DNA of 64,000 bases, taken from the NCBI RefSeq assembly GCF_021646545.1, contig NZ_JAKIRP010000015.1, positions 124,001 through 188,000 on the forward strand, in the 5' to 3' direction. How positions within the stretch are numbered: the first letter of the stretch is position 1; each line of letters starts with the position of its first letter. Below, one piece after another: positions 17,934 through 27,353 of the stretch. The notes under the pieces were generated by a model. The model saw only the letters and a list, made by a program, of their open reading frames with translations. It searched no databases and was not told where the DNA came from. Both the position numbers and the translations under genes were made by a program. This stretch comes from Chitinophaga filiformis (lineage in GTDB: Bacteria; Bacteroidota; Bacteroidia; Chitinophagales; Chitinophagaceae).

Positions 17934-19685
17934 ATGCAGCAACCATTATTATCCATCCGGAATCTGACAGTTTCTTTTGGCAGCACAAAGGCTGTCAATG
18001 ATATTTCACTGGACATCCTGCCGGGTGAAATAGTGGGGATTGTGGGCGAATCCGGTTCCGGAAAATCGGTGACGGCATTATCGCTCATGCGCTTGCTGCA
18101 AAACCCCGGTAAGATAACCGGAGGTAATCTGCTCTACCAGCTAAGAGCCAGCAACGTTCCTTCACGTGATATTGCTCGCTTATCTGAAGCGGAGCTGCGT
18201 TCCTGGAGAGGCAATGAAATCTCCATGATCTTCCAGGAGCCGATGACCTCTCTGAACCCTCTGCATAAATGCGGCTACCAGGTGATGGAAGCCCTGCTGC
18301 TCCACAAGAGGAAAATGAGCAGGGAAGAGGCCAGATTGCAAACACTGGAGCTATTCAAACAGGTCCGTTTACCGGACCCCGAGCTCTTGATGGAAAGATA
18401 TCCGCACCAGCTGTCCGGCGGACAAAAACAAAGGGTCATGATCGCTATGGCCATCAGTTGTCAGCCCCGTTTGCTGATAGCCGACGAACCCACTACCGCC
18501 CTGGACGTAACCGTTCAAAAGACCATCCTGGAGCTGCTGAAAGAATTGCAACGCCAAACGGGAATGAGTGTGATCTTTATTACGCATGACCTGGGCGTCA
18601 TTGCGGAAATAGCCGACAGGGTAGCGGTAATGTACAAAGGCCGTATTGTAGAAGAAGGAAGTGTACGTGAATTGTTTACTCACCCGAAACATCCATATAC
18701 GAAAGGATTGCTGGCCTGCAGGCCACCACTGGACAAACGGCTGTTCAGGCTTCCGGTAACACGGGATTTCATGGAAATAGATTCCCAGGGCAATATTGTC
18801 GAAAAGGCCAGGGAAGTAAAAGCATTTGTTCACAGTCTTGAGGTCCCTCACAATATTGTTATTGATAGGGAAGAGCAGTTAGCTAAACGTCCGGCTTTGC
18901 TGGAGGTGAGAGATTTGCGTACCTGGTTTCCGGCAAGGAAAAATATATTCGGCAAGGTGCTTTCCTGGACTAAGGCTGTCAATGGTGTCAGCTTTGAAGT
19001 CAGGGAAGGGGAAACAATGGGGCTCGTAGGAGAGTCCGGTTGTGGCAAAACCACCCTTGGCAGGACTTTGCTTCGGCTGGTGGAGCCTACATCGGGCAGC
19101 ATTATTTACAAAGGGAAAGACATTACCACCTTGCCGGCTGCAGAGCTGAGAGATCTGCGCAAAGATATCCAGATCATTTTCCAGGACCCTTATTCTTCCC
19201 TGAATCCCCGTCAACCTATAGGACGAGCTATCCAGGAACCAATGAAAGTGCATGGTCTGTATGGCAATGAGGCCGGCCGCCGCCAAAAGGTGGAGGAGCT
19301 CCTGGAAAAGGTGAACCTGCTGCCGGAGCACTATGACAGGTATCCGCATGAGTTCTCGGGCGGCCAGCGGCAGCGTATTGTTATTGCCAGAGCGCTGGCG
19401 CTGAATCCCTCCTTTATCATCTGCGACGAGTCCGTCGCCGCGCTGGATGTCAGTATACAGGCGCAGATCCTGAATTTGCTGATGCAATTGCGCGAAGAGT
19501 TCGGATTTACCAGTATCTTTATCTCGCATGATCTGTCCGTTGTGCGTTTCATCAGCGACCGGATGATGGTGATGAACAGCGGTCAAATTGAAGAAGCCGG
19601 TCCCGCTGCTGAAGTTTATGAAAACCCACAGAGTGCATATACAAAGCAGCTGATTAATTCTATACCTAAAAATATTTATGTGTAA
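17934..19685 (+). CDS. Oligopeptide/dipeptide-type ABC transporter, fused double ATPase
   Basis: A 583-residue cytoplasmic protein with two ABC ATPase domains in tandem, equal to DppD plus DppF in one chain (YejF/GsiA style). Domain 1 (about 1-260) has Walker A GESGSGKS, signature LSGGQKQR and ADEPTTALD. Domain 2 (about 320-583) has GESGCGKT, FSGGQRQR and CDESVAALD. Each domain ends in the oligopeptide C-terminal extension. Membrane permease and binding-protein genes are not adjacent, so the substrate is not known. Note that domain 2 has S-V where domain 1 has P-T in the segment after Walker B. Confidence 0.9.
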   Translation: MQQPLLSIRNLTVSFGSTKAVNDISLDILPGEIVGIVGESGSGKSVTALSLMRLLQNPGKITGGNLLYQLRASNVPSRDIARLSEAELRSWRGNEISMIFQEPMTSLNPLHKCGYQVMEALLLHKRKMSREEARLQTLELFKQVRLPDPELLMERYPHQLSGGQKQRVMIAMAISCQPRLLIADEPTTALDVTVQKTILELLKELQRQTGMSVIFITHDLGVIAEIADRVAVMYKGRIVEEGSVRELFTHPKHPYTKGLLACRPPLDKRLFRLPVTRDFMEIDSQGNIVEKAREVKAFVHSLEVPHNIVIDREEQLAKRPALLEVRDLRTWFPARKNIFGKVLSWTKAVNGVSFEVREGETMGLVGESGCGKTTLGRTLLRLVEPTSGSIIYKGKDITTLPAAELRDLRKDIQIIFQDPYSSLNPRQPIGRAIQEPMKVHGLYGNEAGRRQKVEELLEKVNLLPEHYDRYPHEFSGGQRQRIVIARALALNPSFIICDESVAALDVSIQAQILNLLMQLREEFGFTSIFISHDLSVVRFISDRMMVMNSGQIEEAGPAAEVYENPQSAYTKQLINSIPKNIYV

Positions 19686-19716
19686 GTTTGTGAATGAGAA
19701 TCTGTCTATAATCAAT

Positions 19717-19748
19717 TTTGATAGATTGTATAATAATCAATACCTTTG
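19717..19748 (+). promoter_or_regulatory. Promoter for queA
   Basis: TTTG (19717-19720), 20-bp spacer, TACCTTTG (19741-19748): a good match to the Bacteroidota -33/-7 consensus, 28 bp before the queA ATG. Confidence 0.7.
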
Positions 19749-19776
19749 CAGCCTTTAAATTTATTCATACCGTAAT

Positions 19777-20826
19777 ATGAAACTATCACAGTTTAGATTC
19801 GATCTTCCTTTAAATCTGATTGCACAGCACCCTTCCAAGACAAGAGATGAAGCACGTTTGATGGTGGTAAACCGTGCCACCGGAAAAATTGAGCACAAGG
19901 TTTTCCGTGATATTATCAACTACTTCAATGATAAGGATGTAATGGTGGTGAACAACACCAAGGTATTCCCTGCACGCCTTTATGGCCGTAAAGAGAAGAC
20001 TGGTGCAAAGATTGAGGTTTTCCTGCTGCGTGAGCTGAACAAGCAGAACCGCCTGTGGGATGTAATAGTAGACCCTGCCCGTAAGATAAGGGTAGGTAAC
20101 AAATTATACTTCGGCGATGATGAATCGCTGGTAGCGGAAGTAATAGATAATACTACCTCCCGTGGCCGTACTATCCGTTTCCTGTTCGAAGGTAATGACG
20201 ATGAATTCAAACAGGTGCTCGATACCCTGGGTGAAACACCACTGCCTAAGTACATCAAACGTAAGCCGGAAGATGAGGATAAAGAGCGTTATCAGACAGT
20301 GTATGCTAAATACGAAGGCGCTGTTGCAGCTCCGACTGCCGGTCTGCACTTCAGCCGTGAGCTGATCAAACGCCTGGAAATCAAAGGTGTTAAATTCGCA
20401 GAAGTAACCCTGCACACCGGTTTAGGTACATTCCGTCCTATCGAGGTGGAAGACCTGAGCAAGCATAAGATGGATGCTGAGTACTTCAACATCGATGAGT
20501 ATGCCGTTAAGATTGTCAACAAAGCGAAAGAGGAGAACCGTAAAGTTTGTGCTATCGGTACTACTACTGTAAGAGCGGTAGAGTCTTCCGTAACTGCGCA
20601 GAACCTGCTGAAAGCAGCAGAGGGATGGACCAACACGTTCATTCACCCGCCTTACGATTTCGCAATTCCAAATGCACTGGTTACCAACTTCCACCTACCT
20701 AAAACAAGCCTCCTGATCATGGTATGCGCTTTTGCAGGATATGATCTGGTGATGGAAGCTTACCAGCAGGCAATTAAAGAAAAATACCGTTTCTTCAGCT
20801 ACGGCGATGCCATGCTGATCATATAA
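19777..20826 (+). CDS. queA: S-adenosylmethionine:tRNA ribosyltransferase-isomerase
   Basis: Transfers and isomerises ribose from AdoMet onto 7-aminomethyl-7-deazaguanine in tRNA, forming epoxyqueuosine at wobble position 34. The 349-residue protein begins LSQFRFDLPLNLIAQHP, has PARLYGRK near 66 and the LPKTSLLIMVCAFAG segment near the end, all standard. It has its own promoter and a hairpin directly after the stop. Confidence 0.95.
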   Translation: MKLSQFRFDLPLNLIAQHPSKTRDEARLMVVNRATGKIEHKVFRDIINYFNDKDVMVVNNTKVFPARLYGRKEKTGAKIEVFLLRELNKQNRLWDVIVDPARKIRVGNKLYFGDDESLVAEVIDNTTSRGRTIRFLFEGNDDEFKQVLDTLGETPLPKYIKRKPEDEDKERYQTVYAKYEGAVAAPTAGLHFSRELIKRLEIKGVKFAEVTLHTGLGTFRPIEVEDLSKHKMDAEYFNIDEYAVKIVNKAKEENRKVCAIGTTTVRAVESSVTAQNLLKAAEGWTNTFIHPPYDFAIPNALVTNFHLPKTSLLIMVCAFAGYDLVMEAYQQAIKEKYRFFSYGDAMLII

Positions 20827-20849
20827 GCGTTAACGAACTATTGAAAAAG

Positions 20850-20878
20850 GTCCTGTCTCGTATCATGCGGGACAGGAC
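20850..20878 (+). terminator. Hairpin between queA and ispD
   Basis: GTCCTGTCTCG pairs with CGGGACAGGAC (11 pairs including one G-T, 7-base loop). There is no good T-run, so it may be an attenuator or mRNA stabiliser rather than a full terminator. It covers the upstream in-frame codons of ispD, which argues for the ispD start at 20898. Confidence 0.55.
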
Positions 20879-20897
20879 TATTCATGTAAGGCCATTT

Positions 20898-21581
20898 ATG
20901 GAACAGCGTAATAAAATAGCGATCATTGTTGCCGGTGGGTCAGGTTCCCGGATGGGCAGCACTATTCCCAAACAGTTCCTCGATCTGTCAGGAAAGCCCG
21001 TATTATGGCACACAGTGAATGCGTTTGTGAGCGCTTTCAGCGATATCCGTATTGTATTGGTATTGCCGGAAGTGCATTTCGGATATGTTGAACCCTGGTT
21101 GCATGAATTTAATACAACCGCAAACGTTACTCTGATAAAGGGAGGGGAAACCCGTTTCCATTCTGTAAAGAATGGATTACAGGAAGTGAAGACGCCCTCA
21201 GTCGTGTTTGTACACGATGGCGTACGTCCGCTGATCAGCACTTCGCTGATCCGTGCCTGTTATGAAGCTGCTTTAACGAAAGGAAGCGCTATTCCGGTGA
21301 TCGATATGAAAGATAGTATCCGGCAGGTGGAAGGAGAGGGGAATAAAGCAGTAGATCGTGAACAGTTCAAGATCATACAGACTCCTCAGACGTTTTTATC
21401 TGAATGGTTATTGCCCGCATTTGAATTGCCCTATGATCCGTTGTTTACAGATGAAGCGACAGTGGTAGAGCGGCAGGGTCATCGCGTACACCTGGTACCC
21501 GGAGAAGAAGCGAATATAAAGATCACGCGCCCGCTTGATCTGACCATTGCCGGCGCATTGTTAAAAGAAAAGAATTTATAG
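20898..21581 (+). CDS. ispD: 2-C-methyl-D-erythritol 4-phosphate cytidylyltransferase
   Basis: Forms CDP-methylerythritol in the MEP isoprenoid pathway. From the ATG at 20898 the 227-residue product starts MEQRNKIAIIVAGGSGSRMG, the CTP-binding signature of the family. FVHDGVRPL near 100, KDSIRQ near 140 and IKITRPLDL near 215 complete the pattern. Extending to a TTG at 20841 would add 19 residues encoded by the hairpin and is unlikely. Confidence 0.92.
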   Translation: MEQRNKIAIIVAGGSGSRMGSTIPKQFLDLSGKPVLWHTVNAFVSAFSDIRIVLVLPEVHFGYVEPWLHEFNTTANVTLIKGGETRFHSVKNGLQEVKTPSVVFVHDGVRPLISTSLIRACYEAALTKGSAIPVIDMKDSIRQVEGEGNKAVDREQFKIIQTPQTFLSEWLLPAFELPYDPLFTDEATVVERQGHRVHLVPGEEANIKITRPLDLTIAGALLKEKNL

Positions 21582-21587
21582 CGATAG

Positions 21588-22571
21588 TTATTGAGCTACG
21601 TCTGCAGACAGGCTCTTATTGATTTTCGCCAGGATCTGGTGAGCAACCTCCATTGCCTGTAGTCCATCTATTGCGTTCACGGGGACGGGCTTGTTGAGGA
21701 GGATACTGTCACGGAACAGCTCCAGCTCCATGCGGATGGCATTCACCTGTTTGATCTCCGGATTGTCAATAGCGATGGTCTTTTTACCGGAATTGGTTTC
21801 AATATCCAGGGTAAAGAGTCCTTCATCTTCCGGCGTTTTCAGCTTGATGATCTCGGTCTTTTTGTCGAGGAAGTCAATACCGATGTAAGCATCTTTCTGG
21901 AAAAGGCGCATTTTACGCATTTTCTTCAGGGAGATGCGGCTGGAGGTCAGGTTAGCTACACAGCCATTATGGAATTCTATCCTGACGTTGGCGATATCGG
22001 GCGTATCGCTCATCACAGCTACGCCACTGGCAGAGATGCGGTTGACGGTGGACTGTACTATGCTGAGGATAATGTCAATGTCATGGATCATCAGGTCAAG
22101 GATCACGCTGACATCGGTACCGCGGGGATTGAATTCAGCCAGGCGATGTACCTCAATGAACATTGGTTTCAGTTCATGTCCTTTGAGGGCGAGGAAGGCC
22201 GGGTTGAAGCGTTCTACGTGGCCCACCTGGAACTTGATATTGGCTTCTTCTACGAGTTTCACCAGTGTTTTAGCCTCTTCCATGGTGTTGGTCATCGGCT
22301 TTTCCACGAAGATGTGTTTCCCGTTACGGATGGCCTGTTCGCATAATTTGAAGTGTTGTGTAGTAGGAGCGATGATATCAATCGCGTCTGACGCCTGTAT
22401 CAACTCTTCCGCGGAAGCGAATCTCGGAATCTGGTACTGTTGAGCTACACTGTCGGCGTTCGCATTACCTGGATCAAAAAAACCGACTAATTCTACGTCT
22501 TTCATAGTGGCCCATTGGGATAGATGTATCTTGCCCAGGTGCCCCACACCGAAGATGCCTATTTTGAGCAT
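21588..22571 (-). CDS. Gfo/Idh/MocA-family oxidoreductase
   Basis: NAD(P)-dependent sugar or cyclitol dehydrogenase-type enzyme. The ATG at 22571 gives 327 residues starting MLKIGIFGVGHLGKIH with the Rossmann motif; EKPMTNT near 97 is the EKP signature with the catalytic Lys, and the GHVERFNP segment near 123 matches the subgroup often found with lipid A or surface-sugar genes. The substrate is unknown. The frame continues upstream to 22667, but this would run into radC. The gene converges on ispD with a 6-bp gap. Confidence 0.82.
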   Translation of the reverse strand: MLKIGIFGVGHLGKIHLSQWATMKDVELVGFFDPGNANADSVAQQYQIPRFASAEELIQASDAIDIIAPTTQHFKLCEQAIRNGKHIFVEKPMTNTMEEAKTLVKLVEEANIKFQVGHVERFNPAFLALKGHELKPMFIEVHRLAEFNPRGTDVSVILDLMIHDIDIILSIVQSTVNRISASGVAVMSDTPDIANVRIEFHNGCVANLTSSRISLKKMRKMRLFQKDAYIGIDFLDKKTEIIKLKTPEDEGLFTLDIETNSGKKTIAIDNPEIKQVNAIRMELELFRDSILLNKPVPVNAIDGLQAMEVAHQILAKINKSLSADVAQ

Positions 22572-22633
22572 GTTAATATCTGATAATAAAATAATTGCGA
22601 ATGTAAGGAAAAAGAGAGTATTATATCCAGATA

Positions 22634-23344
22634 TTATATAATGAATCCTTCCTCTGCCATGCTGCAATAACCGGCCTCAGAAACTATGATGTGGTCCAGT
22701 ACGCGGATATCAAATAAGCTGCCTGCCTGTATGAGTTTTTTGGTGGTGTGAATATCTGTTGTACTTGGGCGCAAATTGCCGGATGGATGGTTGTGACAGA
22801 GCATGATTTGTGTGGAATCAAGCTCTATTGCGGCTCGGAAAATAAGCCCCACATCGACGACGGTGCCTGTTATACCACCCTTACTGATACAACGATGCTG
22901 TAGTACACGGCTGGCGTGGTTGAGGTATAGTACATGAAATGACTCATAGTTGGAATCGCCTAATATTGGCTTGAAATAAAGGGCTGCTTCCGCACCGGAA
23001 CGGATAGTTTTTTTAGGATGCATATATCCTGCCTGCCTGCGCCGCGCCAGTTCCATGGCGGCAATGATGGTAGTAGCCTTGGCGATACCGACGCCCTGTA
23101 CCTTTTTCAGCTGGTGTACATTCAGTTTACCCAATTCTCCGAGATTATTGGAGGACAGGCGTAATATTTCCTGGGCAAGTGATAGTGCGGACTTCTGTTT
23201 ATGACCATTATTGAGCAGAATAGCCAATAACTCTGCATCACTTAAAGCAGTGCTGCCTTTATTGATCAGTTTTTCCCGTGGCTGGTCATCTACCGCCCAA
23301 TCCTTGATTGCAACGTGATTTGCTGGGTTAACTACCATTTCCAT
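22634..23344 (-). CDS. radC: RadC-family JAB/MPN-domain protein
   Basis: A 236-residue RadC protein. An N-terminal helix-hairpin-helix-like region (about 25-105, with VQGVGIAKAT) precedes the JAMM/MPN domain (about 110-236) with the metal site HNHPSGN plus the distal Asp of TTD. The historic DNA-repair role has not held up for the family; a peptidase-like fold with unknown substrate is what the sequence supports. ATG codons at 23344 and 23338 are both possible. Confidence 0.88.
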   Translation of the reverse strand: MEMVVNPANHVAIKDWAVDDQPREKLINKGSTALSDAELLAILLNNGHKQKSALSLAQEILRLSSNNLGELGKLNVHQLKKVQGVGIAKATTIIAAMELARRRQAGYMHPKKTIRSGAEAALYFKPILGDSNYESFHVLYLNHASRVLQHRCISKGGITGTVVDVGLIFRAAIELDSTQIMLCHNHPSGNLRPSTTDIHTTKKLIQAGSLFDIRVLDHIIVSEAGYCSMAEEGFII

Positions 23345-23584
23345 TTTGCTAAAATTATTAGCAAATATATTCCTTCCTTCCGGTTTTTTTCACTTCCCCC
23401 AATTTTATTTTAAATTAGTCTCCTGATAAGACACCACGGCTTAAAGTGTGAATGTAAGGTATTGTAAATAATCACGTTATCTATTTCGGAAATAACAGAA
23501 TTGTGTACCCCGGTATACAACGGCTAAAAAAATAAGAATAGCTACACCAAAAAGCATAGTTTTGCAACCTCTTTCTAATAATCC

Positions 23585-24532
23585 ATGCAACCATCAGTAA
23601 AAATTTTCACAGGGAACAGTAATACAGCTCTTGCAGAGAAAATTGCAAAGCGTTACGGTAACGGTCTTGGTAAGCTGACCATTCAGAAGTTCAGCGATGG
23701 TGAGTTCCAGCCCATCTACATGGAGAGTATCCGTGGTGATTATGTTTTCCTGGTACAAAGTACCAATGCCCCTTCAGACAACCTGATGGAGCTGTTGATG
23801 ATGATAGACGCTGCGAAAAGGGCCTCAGCTGGTTATATCACTGCAGTGATCCCTTACTTTGGCTTCGCCCGTCAGGACAGGAAGGACAAGCCCAGGGTGG
23901 CCATTGCGTCCAAACTGGTAGCCAATCTGTTAACATCGGCAGGTGCTAACCGTGTGATAACCATGGATTTACATGCTCCTCAGATCCAGGGTTTCTTTGA
24001 CATCCCGGTGGATCACCTGGACAGTTCCGCAATTTTCATCCCTTACATTGAGAATTTAAAGCTGGAAAATCTTACCTTTGCGTCCCCTGACGTGGGTAGT
24101 ACCAACAGGGTAAGGGAAGTAGCAGCCTATTTCAATGCTGAAATGGTGATCTGCGATAAGCACCGTAAGCGTGCCAATGAAATTGCTTCCATGGTGGTGA
24201 TAGGAGATGTGAAGGACAGGGACATTGTTTTGATAGATGATATCTGCGACACTGCAGGTACATTGACCAAGGCAGCCAACCTGTTGAAAGAGAAGGGAGC
24301 AAGAAGTGTAAGGGCCTTCTGTACACACCCTGTATTGAGTGGTAAGGCTTACGAAAACATCAATAACTCCGTACTGGAAGAGCTGGTGATCTGCGATACA
24401 ATGCCGCTGAAACAGCAGAGTCCAAAGATCAAGGTGATCAGTGTAGCGGACCTCTTCGCAGTAGCCATTCGTAATATGCACGAAAACAGGTCTATCACGA
24501 ACCTGTTCGTTCATAGTCACCGGAGGGGATAA
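23585..24532 (+). CDS. prs: Ribose-phosphate pyrophosphokinase
   Basis: Makes PRPP from ribose 5-phosphate and ATP for nucleotide, His and Trp synthesis. The 315-residue product carries FSDGE near 33, the FGFARQDRKDKPR flexible-loop region near 95, and the PRPP-binding motif DDICDTAGTL near 219. A 240-bp leader precedes it with a TAGTTTTG -7-like box at 23557-23564 and no recognisable riboswitch. The ribosomal protein L25 gene follows 39 bp downstream. Confidence 0.96.
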   Translation: MQPSVKIFTGNSNTALAEKIAKRYGNGLGKLTIQKFSDGEFQPIYMESIRGDYVFLVQSTNAPSDNLMELLMMIDAAKRASAGYITAVIPYFGFARQDRKDKPRVAIASKLVANLLTSAGANRVITMDLHAPQIQGFFDIPVDHLDSSAIFIPYIENLKLENLTFASPDVGSTNRVREVAAYFNAEMVICDKHRKRANEIASMVVIGDVKDRDIVLIDDICDTAGTLTKAANLLKEKGARSVRAFCTHPVLSGKAYENINNSVLEELVICDTMPLKQQSPKIKVISVADLFAVAIRNMHENRSITNLFVHSHRRG

Positions 24533-24571
24533 GAACAAGCATTATTTATTATAATCATAAATGTTTAATCA

Positions 24572-25153
24572 ATGAAAACGATAACAATCGAAGGACAACT
24601 CAGGAGCGAATTTGGCAAAAAAGCCACCCGCCAGGCACGTTCTGAGGGACAAGTGCCTTGTGTTATTTACGGGGGTGCAGAAACCGTAAGTTTTTCAGCG
24701 CCGGCAACAGCCTTCAAAGATCTGGTATACACGCCTGATTTTCAGATCGCTGAAATTAAGGTAGGTAGCAAAACCTACAGATGTGTATTGAAAGACAAAC
24801 AGTTTGACACTGTTACAGACGAACTGGCTCACATCGACTTCATGGAACTGGTAGAAGACAAGCCTGTTGCTGTTACACTGCCAATCAGAATTACCGGCCA
24901 GTCCGAAGGTGTTAAAGCCGGTGGTAAACTGGTAGTAAAGATGAAGACGCTGAAAGTAAAGGCGCTGCCTAAATATCTGCGTGAGAACATCGAGGTGAAT
25001 ATCGACAACCTGCAACTGAACGCTAACATTCGCGTAGAAGATGTGGTTACTGAAAACATCGAGATCCTGAACTCTCCGCGTATTCCTATCGCTTCCGTAG
25101 TAATGACTCGTCAGCTGCGTCAGGAAGAAGCTGCAGAAGGTAAAAAGAAATAA
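24572..25153 (+). CDS. rplY: 50S ribosomal protein L25 (general stress protein Ctc form)
   Basis: 5S rRNA-binding ribosomal protein. At 193 residues it is the long form, with an N-terminal L25 domain (about 1-90, starting ITIEGQLRSEFGKKATRQ) and a C-terminal beta domain (about 95-185) as in the Ctc proteins. The Lys-rich end KKK is typical. It follows prs, the same pair seen in many Bacteroidota, and is closed by a terminator. Confidence 0.94.
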   Translation: MKTITIEGQLRSEFGKKATRQARSEGQVPCVIYGGAETVSFSAPATAFKDLVYTPDFQIAEIKVGSKTYRCVLKDKQFDTVTDELAHIDFMELVEDKPVAVTLPIRITGQSEGVKAGGKLVVKMKTLKVKALPKYLRENIEVNIDNLQLNANIRVEDVVTENIEILNSPRIPIASVVMTRQLRQEEAAEGKKK

Positions 25154-25175
25154 GTTTTCTTTCAGAATATTTTGC

Positions 25176-25216
25176 AAAAAGTCCCGTTCCGGCTCGTCCG
25201 GGATGGGACTTTTTCT
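25176..25216. terminator. Rho-independent terminator after rplY
   Basis: AAAAAGTCCC (25176-25185) pairs with GGGACTTTTT (25205-25214), with an inner TTCCGG/CCGGGA extension and a following T-rich tail. Confidence 0.88.
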
Positions 25217-25297
25217 ATTTTTGCCCAGCATTGCGTTTCTTTTCGTATATACAGGCAGGGGCGTAATGCAGGTGTTTAGCATTAAAATTGTAATCCG

Positions 25298-25873
25298 ATG
25301 AAGTACCTGATAGTAGGATTGGGTAATATAGGTGCAGAATACGAACATACACGCCACAACATAGGGTTTGACATAGCAGATGCTTTTGTAGAAAAGCATG
25401 GAGGTAGCTTCCGGAATGATCGTCTGGCTGATGTGGCTGAAGTGAAGTGGAAAGGGCGCACTTTTGTGGTCATCAAGCCCACCACTTACATGAACCTGAG
25501 TGGGAAGGCGGTGAAATACTGGATGGACAAAGAAAAGGTACCACTGGAAAATATACTGGTATTAGTAGATGATCTGGCATTACCATTGGAAGTGATACGT
25601 CTCCGCGCTGGTGGCAGTGACGCCGGTCAGAATGGGCTGAAAAGCATCCAGGAGCTGCTGGGTACCAACCAGTATCCACGTTTGCGTTTCGGTATCGGGA
25701 ATAACTTTCCACGTGGCCGGCAGGTAGAATTTGTTCTGGGTAAATGGAATAATGAGGAATGGGCCGTTGTAATGGCGAAATTGGGGAAATGTGTGGAACT
25801 GATCGAGAGCTTTGCTTCCGTGGGCTTACCACGTACTATGAATATCTTTAATACCCTGGTCTATCCTTATTAG
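25298..25873 (+). CDS. pth: Peptidyl-tRNA hydrolase
   Basis: Releases tRNA from peptidyl-tRNAs that dropped off ribosomes. The 191-residue protein has GLGNIGAEYEHTRHNIGF (residues 6-23) with the catalytic His, the KPTTYMNLSG segment near 66 and LPRTMNIFN near the end. It lies downstream of prs-rplY, a common grouping, but behind the rplY terminator, so it may have its own promoter. Confidence 0.95.
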   Translation: MKYLIVGLGNIGAEYEHTRHNIGFDIADAFVEKHGGSFRNDRLADVAEVKWKGRTFVVIKPTTYMNLSGKAVKYWMDKEKVPLENILVLVDDLALPLEVIRLRAGGSDAGQNGLKSIQELLGTNQYPRLRFGIGNNFPRGRQVEFVLGKWNNEEWAVVMAKLGKCVELIESFASVGLPRTMNIFNTLVYPY

Positions 25874-25936
25874 TAATAAATTTACGAAATCTGATATGAT
25901 CCGTTCATTTAACCTTAAAACCAAGAAAAATCTGTC

Positions 25937-26548
25937 ATGAAAATTATTTGTGTCGGAAGAAATTACGCTGATCATGCAAAGGAACTGAAAAATGAGGTAC
26001 CAACTGAACCAGTGATTTTCATGAAGCCGAAGAATGCACTGTTACAGAACAATCATCCGTTCTACTATCCTGAGTTTACCGACAATCTTCATTATGAGTG
26101 CGAGTTGGTATTGCGTATCAGCAAGAACGGTAAACATATTCAGGAGAAGTTTGCGGACAAGTATTATGATCAGATAGGTGTTGGCATTGACTTTACTGCC
26201 CGCGATCTTCAGGATAAGCAGAAGCAGAAAGGATTGCCATGGGAGATCGCCAAAGCTTTTGATAATTCCGCCGTGGTAGGGCAGTTCATTCCTATTACTC
26301 CGGAGTTGGACAAGAAAGATATCAATTTCTGTCTTTATAAGAATAAGGAACTGATGCAGCAGGGGAATACCAAGGACCTGCTGTTCTCTTTTGATTTCCT
26401 TATCGCCTACATCTCAAAATTCTTCACCCTGAACATCGGTGACCTCGTATTTACCGGCACACCTGCCGGCGTGGGACCGGTTGAGATAGGGGATACGCTG
26501 GAAGCATTTATCGAAAATGACAGCCTGCTGGAATTCATGATAAAATAG
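25937..26548 (+). CDS. Fumarylacetoacetate hydrolase (FAH) family protein
   Basis: A 203-residue single-domain FAH protein, a metal-dependent hydrolase or isomerase/decarboxylase of beta-diketo acids. It begins MKIICVGRNYADHAKEL; the metal ligands fit YECELVL (near 53-57) and the GVGIDFTARD segment near 81-90; FTGTPAGVGP near the end is the family hallmark. The natural substrate cannot be read off; an acylpyruvase or oxaloacetate-type activity is common for this short class. A strong terminator follows. Confidence 0.85.
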   Translation: MKIICVGRNYADHAKELKNEVPTEPVIFMKPKNALLQNNHPFYYPEFTDNLHYECELVLRISKNGKHIQEKFADKYYDQIGVGIDFTARDLQDKQKQKGLPWEIAKAFDNSAVVGQFIPITPELDKKDINFCLYKNKELMQQGNTKDLLFSFDFLIAYISKFFTLNIGDLVFTGTPAGVGPVEIGDTLEAFIENDSLLEFMIK

Positions 26549-26566
26549 ATTCAGGCAATCGTAATG

Positions 26567-26610
26567 AACGCTTAACGCAACAGATAAGGGTTTGCGTTAA
26601 GCGTTTTTAT
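26567..26610. terminator. Rho-independent terminator after FAH gene
   Basis: AACGCTTAACGCAA (26567-26580) pairs with the complementary TTGCGTTAAGCGTT (26592-26605), 10-11-base loop, then TTT. The next 240 bp up to the marR stop hold no gene; a small CCGCAT/ATGCGG hairpin at 26680-26695 is the only structure seen. Confidence 0.88.
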
Positions 26611-26847
26611 TTATATGAACAGTACTCCCATACCTCCACAGCATAATAGTTCGTGTTGAAGCAACAATAACTCACCCTGCCGCATGTGTATGCGGTGTAT
26701 TATCTAAACTGGCAGAACAAAACAACTATCCGGGAAATTAAATAATGAGATGAAGGGAGTTGGCAGATAGTTTACGTTAATGACAGATTTCAGATGGCAA
26801 GATTCATAGTCAGGACCTACGTAGTACTTGATTCGAAATGATGGTTA

Positions 26848-27282
26848 TCAGGGAATATTATTATAGATCACATCAAGTATCCTCGTTAACTCAACATAAT
26901 CGTTTTCGGTTAATCCGGCCCATCCCGTTTTTCGCATTTCCAGTACCAGGGGCCTTACATCCTTATACTTATCCGAGCCTTTGGTCGTCAACTGAAGGAA
27001 TACCTTACGACGGTCATGCGGGGAGCCTTCCCTGACCACCAGTTCCTTTTTTACCAGGAGCTCAATAATGCGGGATACGGTGGTAATGTCCTTTGAAGTC
27101 ACTCTGGCAAGCTCATTGTGGGTAATTTTCTTGTGCTTATAGAGGTTTTCTATCAGTAACCACTGGTCTACAGTAATATCTTTTTTGTGGGCGTCAAAGG
27201 TTTTTTGCCAGTAATTCCGTATCCGTTTTAAGGTAGCGTCCAACTTAAAAAAAGACGGATTGCTTACAAAAGTATCAGTCAT
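26848..27282 (-). CDS. MarR-family transcriptional regulator
   Basis: A 144-residue winged-helix regulator. The helix-turn-helix covers about residues 55-80 (KKITHNELARVTSKDITTVS) and the wing about 85-105, with the REGSPHDRRKVFLQLT segment typical of MarR. It is divergent from the fused E1 dehydrogenase gene, with palindromes in the 71-bp intergenic region, so it probably represses that gene and itself in response to a small ligand. The ligand is unknown. Confidence 0.88.
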   Translation of the reverse strand: MTDTFVSNPSFFKLDATLKRIRNYWQKTFDAHKKDITVDQWLLIENLYKHKKITHNELARVTSKDITTVSRIIELLVKKELVVREGSPHDRRKVFLQLTTKGSDKYKDVRPLVLEMRKTGWAGLTENDYVELTRILDVIYNNIP

Positions 27283-27292
27283 ATTTGTTAAT

Positions 27293-27322
27293 TTGCAATA
27301 GCAATAGTTGTTGTAGCAACTA
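27293..27322. promoter_or_regulatory. Palindromic operator pair between marR and the E1 gene
   Basis: Two adjacent inverted repeats lie in the divergent intergenic region: TTGC-N4-GCAA (27293-27304) and TAGTTG-N6-CAACTA (27305-27322). Both are of the size a MarR dimer binds. Binding by the adjacent regulator is inferred. Confidence 0.6.
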
Positions 27323-27353
27323 AAAAAGAGTCACACACCAAAACAATTCTTAC

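Noticed and set aside
26680..26695. CCGCAT/ATGCGG palindrome as an operator
   Set aside because: Only 6 bp per arm, not close to any start codon.
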